Assembly (NCBI GenBank): GCA_029204225.1
Contig: CM055095.1
Location: 65,466,625-65,530,624 of the forward strand
DNA from: Diphasiastrum complanatum
Taxonomy: Eukaryota; Streptophyta; Lycopodiopsida; Lycopodiales; Lycopodiaceae
Length of the DNA stretch: 64,000 bases
Direction: 5' to 3'
The number at the start of each line of letters is the position of its first letter. Positions within the stretch are counted from its first letter, which is position 1. The notes under the pieces were generated by a model. The model had not been told where the DNA came from. It did no database searches and worked only from the letters and a program-made list of their open reading frames with translations. Shown one piece after another: positions 59,501 through 63,225 of this stretch. Both the position numbers and the translations under genes were made by a program.

Positions 59501-59619
59501 TATGTTAATTCTAGGGAAAAGGGGAATTCACAATGGAATACCACCAGCACTCTGCAGTTCCTCAAGATGTTCAATTGCAATTGGTGACCAACTTCAAGAA
59601 AAAAGCAGACAGCAATTAA
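13105..59619 (+). CDS. mitochondrial elongation factor G (mEF-G1 type), 20 exons, 766 aa
   Basis: This is the GTPase that moves tRNAs and mRNA through the mitochondrial ribosome after each peptide bond. Exons: 13105-13542, 13909-14130, 39927-40048, 40326-40476, 40564-40635, 40950-41045, 44838-44926, 45052-45118, 47490-47528, 47732-47792, 47910-48019, 48159-48233, 48349-48417, 48514-48635, 56374-56499, 56697-56817, 56964-57064, 58840-58900, 59300-59353, 59515-59619. They join in frame to 766 codons, the expected plant length. Residues 1-60 are Arg/Ser/Ala-rich and lack acidic residues over the first 30, as in mitochondrial leaders. GTPase motifs are AHIDSGKT (84-91), REKGITI (127-133), DTPGH (151-155), NKLD (205-208) and GSAF (329-332). 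Domain III has [10 protein letters not shown] (519-528), domain [16 protein letters not shown] (563-576) and domain V the MFGYST...RSMTQ segment (720-732). All introns are GT-AG except intron 5 (GC-AG). The gene looks intact. Exon borders come from reading frame and splice consensus, not transcripts. Confidence 0.95.
13565..13722 (+). repeat. 90-bp tandem duplication in intron 1
   Basis: CAATTTATAGTATTTCTGCA begins at 13565 and again at 13655. The second copy is shorter at its right end. Each copy contains TATTTCTGCAG, which looks like a 3' splice site but is followed by no coding sequence. Confidence 0.8.
13909..14130 (+). CDS. mEF-G exon 2 (aa 147-220)
   Basis: Encodes G3 DTPGHVDF and G4 NKLD. 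Acceptor TTGGACAG, donor CAG/GTATGC, phase 0 at both ends. Confidence 0.93.
14131..14902. other. start of intron 2, nothing recognised
   Basis: This AT-rich intron sequence holds a frame at 14205-14435 that is not homologous to EF-G and has no splice logic. The phrase CCATAGTTAGAG near 14606 resembles a MITE end, but no partner end was found. Confidence 0.45.
14903..15521 (+). mobile_element. older MITE copy, split by a younger copy of the same family
   Basis: The outer ends TCATAGTTGC... (14903) and ...GGGCAACTATGG (15521) are flanked by TACAGT (14897-14902) and TACAAT (15522-15527), a 6-bp duplication with one change. Its interior shares the AAATTAAAGCTCTGATCAAG block with the younger copy. 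The younger copy and its duplicated TTTAAA target sit at 15052-15405. Confidence 0.7.
15058..15399 (+). mobile_element. MITE, 342 bp, CCATAG...CTATGG ends
   Basis: Ends CCATAGATGC and GGCAACTATGG are flanked by perfect 6-bp TTTAAA duplications (15052-15057 and 15400-15405). The interior contains CGTTTCTAGAAAC-type inverted motifs near both ends. The reverse complement of the whole 342-bp element is found at 60207-60548. No coding capacity. The 6-bp duplication does not fit the common plant DNA-transposon classes cleanly. Confidence 0.85.
15530..16730 (-). pseudogene. LINE (L1-type) fragment: ORF1 coiled coil and endonuclease start
   Basis: On the minus strand, 16730-16263 encodes a coiled-coil protein ([20 protein letters not shown]) followed by LNIRVRGI. 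This resembles plant LINE ORF1, with an RNA-binding part decayed below 16260. From 15968, [20 protein letters not shown] matches the start of the L1 endonuclease domain and continues with a frameshift to about 15530. Reverse transcriptase is absent. The fragment ends at the older MITE, so the MITE may have inserted there. Confidence 0.7.
16731..17519. other. intron 2 sequence, low-complexity AAGTACT-rich tract
   Basis: No gene is recognised. Between about 17170 and 17290, ACTT/AAGT/GTAC words recur densely (for example ACTTGTAAGTTGTAAGTACT). This may be decayed 5' sequence of the adjacent hAT element. Confidence 0.4.
17520..19448 (+). pseudogene. hAT-family transposase relic, interrupted
   Basis: Scattered + strand coding pieces follow the order of plant hAT transposases. 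The first (about 17535-17830) contains [20 protein letters not shown]. The second (about 17936-18016) has [13 protein letters not shown]. The dimerisation region (18523-18756) has [12 protein letters not shown] and [19 protein letters not shown], the hallmark hAT C-terminal motif. A last exon-like piece (19231-19448) is a very acidic tail ([13 protein letters not shown]) with an AG before it. Stops and frame changes separate the pieces; some may be old introns. A hAT-type MITE sits inside the second piece. Confidence 0.75.
18017..18211 (+). mobile_element. hAT-type MITE, 195 bp, with 8-bp target duplication
   Basis: Ends TATAGTTGCA and TGCAACTATG form short inverted repeats, and TTCTTCAC flanks both sides (18009-18016 and 18212-18219). 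The interior is a fold-back of GATTCGAATCGG, GGTTCGAACCG and GTTTGAACCG-like words. The 8-bp duplication and ends fit the hAT superfamily. Confidence 0.85.
19790..19862 (+). pseudogene. Ty3/gypsy RNase H scrap
   Basis: The reading [19 protein letters not shown] matches the beginning of the Ty3/gypsy RNase H domain. It is cut off at about 19862, where an inverted copia LTR begins. Confidence 0.6.
19866..21109 (-). mobile_element. copia fragment C5 (same family as C2), RT deleted
   Basis: Reading on the minus strand: connector between integrase and RT (21109 to about 20885), then a jump over the whole RT to the end of the RT thumb ([20 protein letters not shown]), RNase H with a ~25-residue internal deletion, the polypurine tract at 20246-20253, and the LTR from 20245 down to 19866. 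The LTR matches the C2 LTR but lacks its last ~10 bp. The 5' half of the element is missing. Confidence 0.85.
21110..21124 (+). pseudogene. copia integrase relic C6, left stub
   Basis: TTTTCGGATGCACT reads FGCT, which continues in frame with CYVNI at 37276 if the 16-kb insertion C4a and one copy of its duplicated target are ignored. This is the original insertion site of the nest. Confidence 0.6.
21125..21440 (-). repeat. C4a 3' LTR, distal part
   Basis: Matches 36797-37106 of the 5' LTR closely. It ends (left) with a mutated CGTAGGAAAT where TGTAGGAAAT is expected. C3 is inserted after AAGTC at 21436-21440. Confidence 0.85.
21441..21763 (+). repeat. C3 5' LTR
   Basis: Begins TGTTAGAAAT and ends CCTACA. 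It is 323 bp against 433 bp for the 3' LTR because of two internal deletions. Confidence 0.88.
21764..21776 (+). promoter_or_regulatory. C3 primer binding site
   Basis: TGGTATCAGAGCT abuts the 5' LTR directly, the standard plant copia position. Confidence 0.85.
22503..22891 (+). repeat. C2 5' LTR
   Basis: TGTTGAAATA...TTTGACA, 389 bp. By eye it differs from the 3' LTR at roughly eight positions including one indel. Confidence 0.92.
22908..26553 (+). pseudogene. C2 gag-pol, interrupted
   Basis: A single frame, broken by TAG at 23310-23312, TAA at 24753-24755 and TAG at 25527-25529, plus an apparent 2-bp loss near 25872. Order: gag C-terminus with zinc knuckle [14 protein letters not shown]; protease DSGAS (about 23385); integrase zinc finger with CEVC, and catalytic region with DLWGP, SDGGGEF and [11 protein letters not shown] with YVDD near 25590; RNase H with TDSDWAGD and SSTEAEY, ending in the polypurine tract. 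Domain order integrase-RT-RNase H is diagnostic of copia. Confidence 0.9.
26548..26937 (+). repeat. C2 3' LTR
   Basis: 390 bp, same ends as the 5' LTR, followed by the ATCGG target duplication. Confidence 0.92.
26943..31213 (+). pseudogene. C3 gag-pol, interrupted
   Basis: Continues the gag that starts at 22477. Gag (26943-27947) shifts frame near 27170 and carries the zinc knuckle [18 protein letters not shown] at 27948-27950 replaces the Trp before the protease motif DSGAT. Integrase (27960-29430) has several shifts and a small deletion near 28580 but keeps DRGGEY and [12 protein letters not shown] and RNase H (29444-31213) have YVDDII near 30260, a shift near 30050 and another near 30845, and end with DLFTKALPR. 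Two direct 30-bp repeats (TSFDLPNTS twice) lie at about 29305-29365. Confidence 0.88.
31251..31683 (+). repeat. C3 3' LTR
   Basis: TGTTAGAAAT...CCTACA, 433 bp, preceded by AAGGAGGG and followed by the AAGTT duplication. Confidence 0.88.
31684..31874 (-). repeat. C4a 3' LTR, proximal part
   Basis: Reads TGTTGGAATG from 31874 on the minus strand and joins 21440 when C3 is removed. A purine tract (ACGGAGGG on the minus strand) precedes it at 31875-31882. Confidence 0.85.
31875..32715 (-). pseudogene. C4a connector and RNase H end, RT deleted
   Basis: From 32709 the minus strand encodes an acidic, Ser- and Gln-rich connector, then [14 protein letters not shown], the lead-in to RT. It then jumps to a decayed RNase H C-terminus (about 32000-31880). 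The RT core is missing. Confidence 0.7.
32716..33866. other. unidentified 1.15-kb insertion with recurring GGCGAAGGTT
   Basis: This stretch separates the integrase end ([10 protein letters not shown], about 33870) from the connector of C4a and is absent from the sister copy at 50873-51304. AACCTTCGCC, or its close variants, occurs about nine times between 33120 and 33770. No terminal repeats, target duplication or credible frame is found. An 11-bp inverted repeat (GTACTAATTGA, 32696-32706, with 32725-32735) sits at its left border. Confidence 0.5.
33867..36204 (-). pseudogene. C4a gag, protease and integrase, interrupted
   Basis: Gag starts at 36204 ([12 protein letters not shown]). A TAG replaces the Trp of GLWEV near 36090. 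A frameshift follows IDEVID near 35725, and another lies after the zinc knuckle [14 protein letters not shown] near 35370. Protease DSGATRHM is near 35150. Integrase begins after 34800, has DLWHARFGH and DVCGPM, shifts again around 34450-34260, and ends with [14 protein letters not shown]. The IDEVID and post-knuckle frameshifts are also present in C4b. Confidence 0.88.
36797..37275 (-). repeat. C4a 5' LTR
   Basis: 479 bp on the minus strand, beginning TATTGGAATG (expected TGTTGGAATG) at 37275 and ending CTACA at 36797. The PBS (TGGTATCAGAGCC on the minus strand) is at 36784-36796. Confidence 0.88.
37276..37640 (+). pseudogene. copia integrase relic C6, right part
   Basis: Reads [34 protein letters not shown] and [11 protein letters not shown], the C-terminal part of copia integrase. 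An acidic connector follows, ending at a stop at 37639. It continues the stub at 21110-21124 and is the oldest layer of the nest. It belongs to a different copia family from C2-C4. Confidence 0.75.
37641..38283. other. intron 2 sequence, nothing recognised
   Basis: No gene or terminal repeats are seen. It could be decayed remainder of the C6 element. Confidence 0.4.
38284..38918 (+). mobile_element. hAT-type non-autonomous element, 635 bp
   Basis: Ends TATAGTCTCC and GGAAACACTA are short inverted repeats, flanked by perfect 8-bp duplications TTTGGCAT (38276-38283 and 38919-38926). The outer parts contain GTTCGAAC and GATTCGAATCGG-like words as in the MITE at 18017, suggesting a related family. 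A (GA)n microsatellite lies at about 38533-38558. No transposase is encoded. Confidence 0.82.
38927..39926. other. end of intron 2, nothing recognised
   Basis: This 1 kb before exon 3 has no gene or repeat that I can recognise. The acceptor is TATGGTAATATAG. Confidence 0.5.
39927..40048 (+). CDS. mEF-G exon 3 (aa 221-261)
   Basis: Encodes [20 protein letters not shown], part of the G' region. It begins 25.8 kb after exon 2 and ends with two bases of the Gly261 codon at GG/GTAAGT. Confidence 0.93.
40326..40476 (+). CDS. mEF-G exon 4 (aa 261-311)
   Basis: Acidic G'-domain segment with [20 protein letters not shown]. Acceptor ATTGCAG, donor GAG/GTGAGT. Confidence 0.93.
40564..40635 (+). CDS. 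mEF-G exon 5 (aa 312-335)
   Basis: Encodes the G5 region [13 protein letters not shown]. The frame and protein family require the exon to end at AAG/GCAAGT, a GC donor. The next GT, five bases on, would shift the frame. Confidence 0.9.
40950..41045 (+). CDS. mEF-G exon 6 (aa 336-367)
   Basis: [16 protein letters not shown], the end of the GTPase region and linker to domain II. Phase 0 at both ends, donor AAG/GTGAGA. Confidence 0.93.
41047..42550. other. first part of intron 6, small tandem repeat only
   Basis: The only structure I see is a 40-bp tandem duplication at about 41695-41775 (CTTCATACTTGCTCACCACC twice). No gene is recognised. Confidence 0.45.
42553..42850 (-). repeat. gypsy LTR (3' side), intron 6
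   Basis: About 300 bp nearly identical to 43743-44050, including CTCCAAGAGGCCATGCACTC and GACCCCCTAGGGTCTAACGA. Confidence 0.75.
43020..43742 (-). pseudogene. Ty3/gypsy pol C-terminal fragment
   Basis: The minus-strand frame from about 43740 to 43020 carries the integrase C-terminal half: [40 protein letters not shown] and the tail [15 protein letters not shown]. It is open over about 240 codons but lacks the N-terminal integrase, RT and all else. The frame runs into the LTR at its start. Confidence 0.88.
43743..44050 (-). repeat. gypsy LTR (5' side), intron 6
   Basis: Direct copy of 42553-42850. It abuts the pol fragment without the normal primer site and gag, marking the deletion. Confidence 0.75.
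44051..44837. other. end of intron 6, nothing recognised
   Basis: AT-rich, with a short TATGTGTGTGTGTATAC run near 44520. The acceptor before exon 7 (TTGTATGAAAG) has an unusually weak pyrimidine tract. Confidence 0.45.
44838..44926 (+). CDS. mEF-G exon 7 (aa 368-397)
   Basis: Start of domain [22 protein letters not shown]. Ends with two bases of Arg397 at AG/GTACCA. Confidence 0.92.
45052..45118 (+). CDS. mEF-G exon 8 (aa 397-419)
   Basis: Domain [22 protein letters not shown]. Acceptor AAATCAG, donor AAG/GTATGG. Confidence 0.92.
45119..47489. other. intron 8, nothing recognised
   Basis: This 2.4-kb intron has short frames but no similarity I can name. I see no terminal repeats. Old, decayed insertions are possible. 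Confidence 0.45.
47490..47528 (+). CDS. mEF-G exon 9 (aa 420-432)
   Basis: A 39-base exon encoding [13 protein letters not shown]. Acceptor AAAACAG, donor GAG/GTAAGA. Confidence 0.92.
47732..47792 (+). CDS. mEF-G exon 10 (aa 433-453)
   Basis: Domain II end: [17 protein letters not shown]. Ends with one base of Gly453 at G/GTTAGC. Confidence 0.92.
47910..48019 (+). CDS. mEF-G exon 11 (aa 453-489)
   Basis: Start of domain [18 protein letters not shown]. Acceptor CATTGCAG, donor CAG/GTGGGA. Confidence 0.93.
48159..48233 (+). CDS. mEF-G exon 12 (aa 490-514)
   Basis: Domain [20 protein letters not shown]. The donor CAG/GTCTAT is weak, but the next exon joins in frame exactly. Confidence 0.92.
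48349..48417 (+). CDS. mEF-G exon 13 (aa 515-537)
   Basis: Contains the domain III signature [19 protein letters not shown]. Phase 0 at both ends. Confidence 0.94.
48514..48635 (+). CDS. mEF-G exon 14 (aa 538-578)
   Basis: Start of domain [22 protein letters not shown] and GQYGRV. Ends with two bases of Gly578 at GG/GTATGT. Intron 14 (7.7 kb) follows. Confidence 0.94.
48637..49419. other. first part of intron 14, nothing recognised
   Basis: AT-rich sequence without a credible gene. Part of it (about 49150-49420) may be a decayed copia LTR belonging to the RNase H scrap at 49420-49600. Confidence 0.4.
49420..49600 (-). pseudogene. copia RNase H end, degenerate
   Basis: Minus-strand reading with [13 protein letters not shown] and [15 protein letters not shown] resembles the C-terminus of C2-type RNase H, followed by a purine tract (AAAGGAGGGAAGGGGA). 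A decayed copia 3' end is the likeliest source. Confidence 0.5.
49854..50177 (+). repeat. gypsy LTR piece (left), intron 14
   Basis: Matches 55415-55718 in the same orientation (GTGAATTGTGACC, GGCATGGGGGTGGTACC, GATGCCATGTGCCAGG). The two flank the second C4 copy and a gypsy pol relic, so they look like the LTRs of one + strand gypsy element. Confidence 0.7.
50242..50881 (+). repeat. 640-bp inverted repeat, left arm
   Basis: Reverse complement of 51075-51714 over its full 640 bp. Every stretch I compared is identical, including the premature TGA after LPHKF (50595). It encodes copia integrase ([16 protein letters not shown]) on the + strand. Confidence 0.9.
50882..51074 (-). other. 193-bp loop between the inverted-repeat arms
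   Basis: On the minus strand it continues the connector of C4b after [14 protein letters not shown]. It is unique sequence, so the arms could form a stem of 640 bp with this loop. Confidence 0.8.
51075..51714 (-). repeat. 640-bp inverted repeat, right arm
   Basis: This arm is in the normal position within C4b, between protease/integrase start (above 51714) and connector (below 51075). The left arm is therefore the added copy. Confidence 0.9.
51075..53392 (-). pseudogene. C4b gag, protease and integrase, interrupted
   Basis: Gag begins at 53392 ([16 protein letters not shown]) and keeps the Trp that is a stop in C4a. It shares with C4a the frameshift after IDEVID (about 52915) and the one after the zinc knuckle [14 protein letters not shown] (about 52560). 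Protease DSGATRHM follows, then integrase with CEGC replaced near 51830 by a stop after PK, and a TGA in LPHKF at 51359-51361. Confidence 0.88.
53967..54418 (-). repeat. C4b 5' LTR
   Basis: Begins TGTTGGAATG at 54418 on the minus strand and matches the C4a LTR, lacking its final bases together with the primer site. Confidence 0.85.
54420..55435 (+). pseudogene. Ty3/gypsy pol relic, intron 14
   Basis: Broken + strand frames give, in order, RT thumb ([12 protein letters not shown], then [17 protein letters not shown]), RNase H ([21 protein letters not shown], about 54800-54870), a jump over integrase, and the pol tail ([14 protein letters not shown], then [20 protein letters not shown] near 55245-55310 with DATWE). 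The tail with a WxxRxxR-like segment is typical of gypsy elements with a chromodomain-like end. Many stops. Confidence 0.8.
55409..55718 (+). repeat. gypsy LTR piece (right), intron 14
   Basis: Starts TGTTACAGTC right after a purine-rich stretch (GAGAGCAGGAAAGGAT), as expected for a 3' LTR, and matches 49854-50177. The right end is not clear. Confidence 0.7.
55719..56373. other. end of intron 14, nothing recognised
   Basis: AT-rich intron sequence up to the acceptor TTTCCTACAG. May include the end of the gypsy LTR. Confidence 0.45.
56374..56499 (+). CDS. mEF-G exon 15 (aa 578-620)
   Basis: Domain [22 protein letters not shown]. Completes Gly578 and ends with two bases of Ser620 at TC/GTAAGT. 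Confidence 0.93.
56697..56817 (+). CDS. mEF-G exon 16 (aa 620-660)
   Basis: Domain IV end: [20 protein letters not shown]. Acceptor ATTTGCAG, donor CAG/GTGAAT. Confidence 0.94.
56964..57064 (+). CDS. mEF-G exon 17 (aa 661-694)
   Basis: Start of domain [20 protein letters not shown]. The acceptor GTTATGAATAG lacks a strong pyrimidine tract, but conservation of CYAAARPV sets it. Ends with two bases of Arg694. Confidence 0.92.
57366..57720 (-). pseudogene. copia RNase H fragment in intron 17
   Basis: Minus-strand pieces in two frames: TGPDLAYA (about 57700), [19 protein letters not shown], then [19 protein letters not shown]. These are the copia RNase H landmarks. No LTR nearby. Confidence 0.8.
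57831..57858 (+). repeat. (CT)n microsatellite
   Basis: Twelve CT units with one interruption in intron 17. Confidence 0.85.
58197..58740. repeat. degenerate GTTCCTATTCCTAAG-rich tract in intron 17
   Basis: Words such as TTCCTGTTCC, TTCCTAAG and CTTCCTGTTCC recur more than a dozen times. GGAACC-type words at the right mirror those at the left. It may be a decayed fold-back transposon. No target duplication was found. Confidence 0.4.
58840..58900 (+). CDS. mEF-G exon 18 (aa 694-714)
   Basis: [20 protein letters not shown] in domain V. Acceptor TTTTACAG, donor CAT/GTGAGC. Confidence 0.93.
59300..59353 (+). CDS. mEF-G exon 19 (aa 715-732)
   Basis: [18 protein letters not shown], the conserved domain V segment. 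Acceptor TCTGCAG, donor CAG/GTTTGC. Confidence 0.94.
59515..59619 (+). CDS. mEF-G exon 20 (aa 733-766) and stop
   Basis: [20 protein letters not shown], then a Lys-rich tail and TAA at 59617-59619. The 3' UTR follows. AATAAT near 59797 is a possible poly(A) signal. Confidence 0.94.
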   Translation, partial: GKGEFTMEYHQHSAVPQDVQLQLVTNFKKKADSN

Positions 59620-60200
59620 AAATTGTTTCTCAGTCAATGGCTTTTTGATGCTCTTTTACCTGTACATATGTGGTCTTTCACTAACTATATCAGTTTCAGG
59701 ATAATCTTGATGATTGAGCCATTTGTAATTAGGCTCATTCAGATTTGTCATTCAGGTTAATATTCTTAACTGGCCAGGCATTATTGGCTTGCATTGAATA
59801 ATGGCGTGGCACTATTTGAAGGTTTCAATTTAGGAGAAGTAGTTGTTCGAAAAAGTGCATCCATGCTTCGATTCTGAACGAGTACATGGCAGAGCCATTC
59901 GTCTGTCATCTTGGGCGGATATAAATAAGTCAACATCATCGTAGTTGGAAGAGAAAAACATTTTTTCTTATTTACTGCTTGGCCTCCAACTGAAAAGTGT
60001 TTGAAATGTCAGAGGTCATCCTACTTAGAGGTTGGATACCTTATGAACAATAGTTCTGTTCAAAAAGGAAAAAGGCGAAACTTTTGCAATATTTTCATAT
60101 GAGCAACCATTTACCTCAAATTTTGAAGTTTTAGAATGGTGAATCTTCAGATGACATTTACATAATGAGTTGATGCCTAAGGTCAGAAGATATTCGTTAG
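59620..60200. other. 3' UTR and flank of mEF-G
   Basis: AT-rich, no gene. The 3' end of the transcript cannot be placed from sequence alone. Confidence 0.45.
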
Positions 60201-60206
60201 TTTGTA

Positions 60207-60548
60207 CCATAGTTGCCCAGAAACGCGTTTCTGGAGAAAAACGTTTCTAGAAACGCGTTTCTGGATCCAAAATCGCTGGAAAAAAAATCAGAAACAGGTC
60301 TTTAAAAACTCATAGGGATTGACAGAATCCAACAAGGATTGCTGCACCTAAACTGGACCACACTGTAACCGAAACACTCGGCAGCCTACATAAATGCAAT
60401 GCCCTTGATTAGAGCTTTAATTTGATACCCATATTGCCCACAAAAGTCAAAAAAATTAAATTAAAAAAAAAAAACGTTTCTGAGAAACGCATTCTTAAAC
60501 CAGAAATGCGTTTCTGAACGCGTCTCTAGAAACGCAGTGCATCTATGG
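60207..60548 (-). mobile_element. MITE, 342 bp, second intact copy
   Basis: Reverse complement of the element at 15058-15399, with ends CCATAGTTGC and GCATCTATGG and perfect 6-bp TTTGTA duplications (60201-60206 and 60549-60554). It sits about 590 bp after the mEF-G stop codon. Confidence 0.85.
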
Positions 60549-60724
60549 TTTGTACTATTCATTTTACCTGTGATACCTTTTCAAGACTTACATTGAGATA
60601 TCACCCTTCTTGTGAAGCATGGGCAAAAGGCTGCCAGAATTAGATATGTTATTTGAGATTCCAAAGATCTACATTGGACCTGACGTAATTTTATTGAGTA
60701 TGAATTTCAATTTAAAACTTCTGG

Positions 60725-61235
60725 CTTGCCTTGCAGGGCAGAAATATGCGCTCAGTAGATCACTGTAAGCTTTATAAAATGGTTGAATTCAAAGTATGAA
60801 TTTGCATTTGCTGCCATTATATGCAGGCAGTGAACCATCGAGAAGCAAGTGCCATCCAACAAACAACTTCTCGCTAGGAGCAAAAGTTGGAGCCAATCGT
60901 GAAATAGTGCTGGATATCTGGCCCACTTCATTTATCTTTAGTTATGTATTTAAACTTGGAAGTTCAAGATCTCTGCCTCTTCCCTTGCAGGATCGATCAA
61001 TGTATTATGGGCAGTAGATCAATGTAAGTTCTTTAAACTCAAAAGTATGAAATCTGCATTTGCTGCCATATGCGGGCAGTGAGAAGCAAGTGCCATCCAA
61101 CAAACATTTCTCACTAGGAGCAGAGTTTGGAGCCAATCGCGAAATAGTATCGGGCATGTGGCCCCCTTCGTTCATCTTCAGTTGTGTTTAAATTTGAAGT
61201 TCAAAAATCTCTGCCTCTTCCCTTGCAGGATTGAT
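60725..61235 (+). repeat. tandem duplication of ~240 bp
   Basis: Two copies (about 60740-60990 and 61000-61230) share CAGTAGATC, GCATTTGCTGCCAT, GAAGCAAGTGCCATCCAACA and CTCTGCCTCTTCCCTTGCAG. Each ends CCCTTGCAGGAT(C/T)GATC. The copies differ by small indels. Confidence 0.8.
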
Positions 61236-63225
61236 CCGTTTTAGAGTGTTAAACATTGAATCAACTATGTACATAAAAGACTGTCCAACTAGGGGTTGCA
61301 GCACAAAAATTATGATAAGATGGCATAAAGTTCATGAATCTTCAAACATCGATTGCAATCCTTTGGTCCTACACATAGATGCGCGGCATTCCGGAACGCT
61401 GGTTCCGGAACGGTTCTGGGATTCAGCAGTCGGGGGTGGTGGAAAACAACATGTAGAGACGTAAAAAAATTTTCAAACTCATTGCAAAGCATACTACTAA
61501 CTCCTGAGTCCTAACTTGTCGACATTACTAATTGAGAAATTAGAATGGATAATGGAGTCTGGGTAACTACAAGACTAAGTTTTGATACCAAGGGTAACAT
61601 TGCACTTTCAAGTAAGCAGAAATGACTCAATGTGGGGATATAAGGATGTATAGTTGTTGCAAATATAAAATCAAGTTGGTGTTATTAGGTATGGGACCCA
61701 AGCCAAACTATCATTGACTACAGATGGTACAAAAGGTACATGCATCAGTCAAACTCTGGTACAATCATCAAAGAAATGCATGACAAATGGTACAATTAAC
61801 CATCGACATATCAGATCTCAATATTTGGCACATGTACAAGTGAATGGGAGGTACAATAATGTTAGATAATTAGTTGCAAGATTCAGAGGTGATTATACAA
61901 TCCTAATCAATAAGATTTTTGTACGCCACCATTGAATGCGAGTTTTGGTAATCTGGTTGTATTTGATACAACTGGATAGGGTGTTGACTTAGATTTGAAC
62001 AGGATCTAGTTTGATGAGTTGGCAATTAAACAAATCCTTAGAGCAACAACAATTGTTAATAAGAAAAACAACTTGCTATAGTAATTACAACTCTTTAAAA
62101 ATTACTAGTGACTAAACTAGGAGTAAAGTCTCTCATAGGTATCAGTAGCACTACTTTGGTAGGTGTCTCTTTGCAACTGAGAGACTTTTGGAGACATGGA
62201 GCTGCCAAATTATTTTTTTTCCATAAAAATTTCGGAATGTTAGGTCCTACATTAAAAAATGGTTTCTTGGTTTCCAGCGAAGGTCAATCGTCTAGGTGAA
62301 GCTTTTAAAGACTAGGGGATTTTCTTGCTTGGGTACTTTGAAGGTCTACTTCAACTCATCCCTAAGGTGAACTCTCTTACTAATGTCAAAGACCAAGGTC
62401 CTAGCAATTATGTCATAGAATATTTTGTTGTCTTTCATCTCATTTGATTATCAGTTTTCTAGTAGTTTGAAGACCTTGTTTTCTAGTAGTTTCACTTTAG
62501 TGAGAATTGGCCTCTTGAAAATGAATAAATGTAAATTAGGACTTCCAATTCAATGAAATGTCTAATAAATCATGGAGATGTTTTGAAGTAGCCATATTTG
62601 TTATAGATTTATATCATGGATTGCAATCAATCATCATTCACAATGTGGCTTTTGTTCTTAGAGGAAAAGGAGGAGATGCAAACTGTTGTTACAATCTTCG
62701 CTCTCCCAATATTAACAATGAATTTAGATACAAAATTGGTTATACCCCTAGAGGTGTAGTGATGGAAATCCACACTAAGCTGGAATTGGCTTTCAGGTGC
62801 AACGATGAGGCTTTTGCAACAATGGAATCCTTGGCACTTCGGAGAGCCTTCTTTGATGCTAGTAATATGCTGGAAATGTAGTAGTGGAGCCAACCACGTC
62901 TTACTTTTATCTCTTTGTCTTGAATAGTATTCTTCTTCTCATAAAGAAGGTAGTTAGACAGTGATGGATTTGATCAATGATCTTCTTTCTTTCTTACAAC
63001 AGAGTAGTGATGCATTTCTTTTCTTTTCTTTGGCTTGAAATGATCTTCTTATATTGGAAATGCTTTTGTAGTTGGAAATGTGCTTCAATGGAATGACTAT
63101 TTGGGTGATCCTCTTCTGAGTATGCACTTCATTGTGGCTCAACAATGGTGGCCCTTCATGTCATTGGATACCTCCAATTTATGAGCTCAACCTTGCTTCA
63201 TATTCTAGCAGAATGGCTCATCTCG
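61236..63225. other. intergenic, nothing firmly recognised
   Basis: A 107-codon frame at 62558-62881 has no family I recognise and no visible promoter or splice context. GGAACGCTGGTTCCGGAACG near 61395 is a small inverted structure. Otherwise AT-rich. Confidence 0.45.

Noticed and set aside
62558-62881. 107-codon + strand frame
   Set aside because: No family, splice or promoter evidence. Too short to call on length alone in AT-rich DNA.
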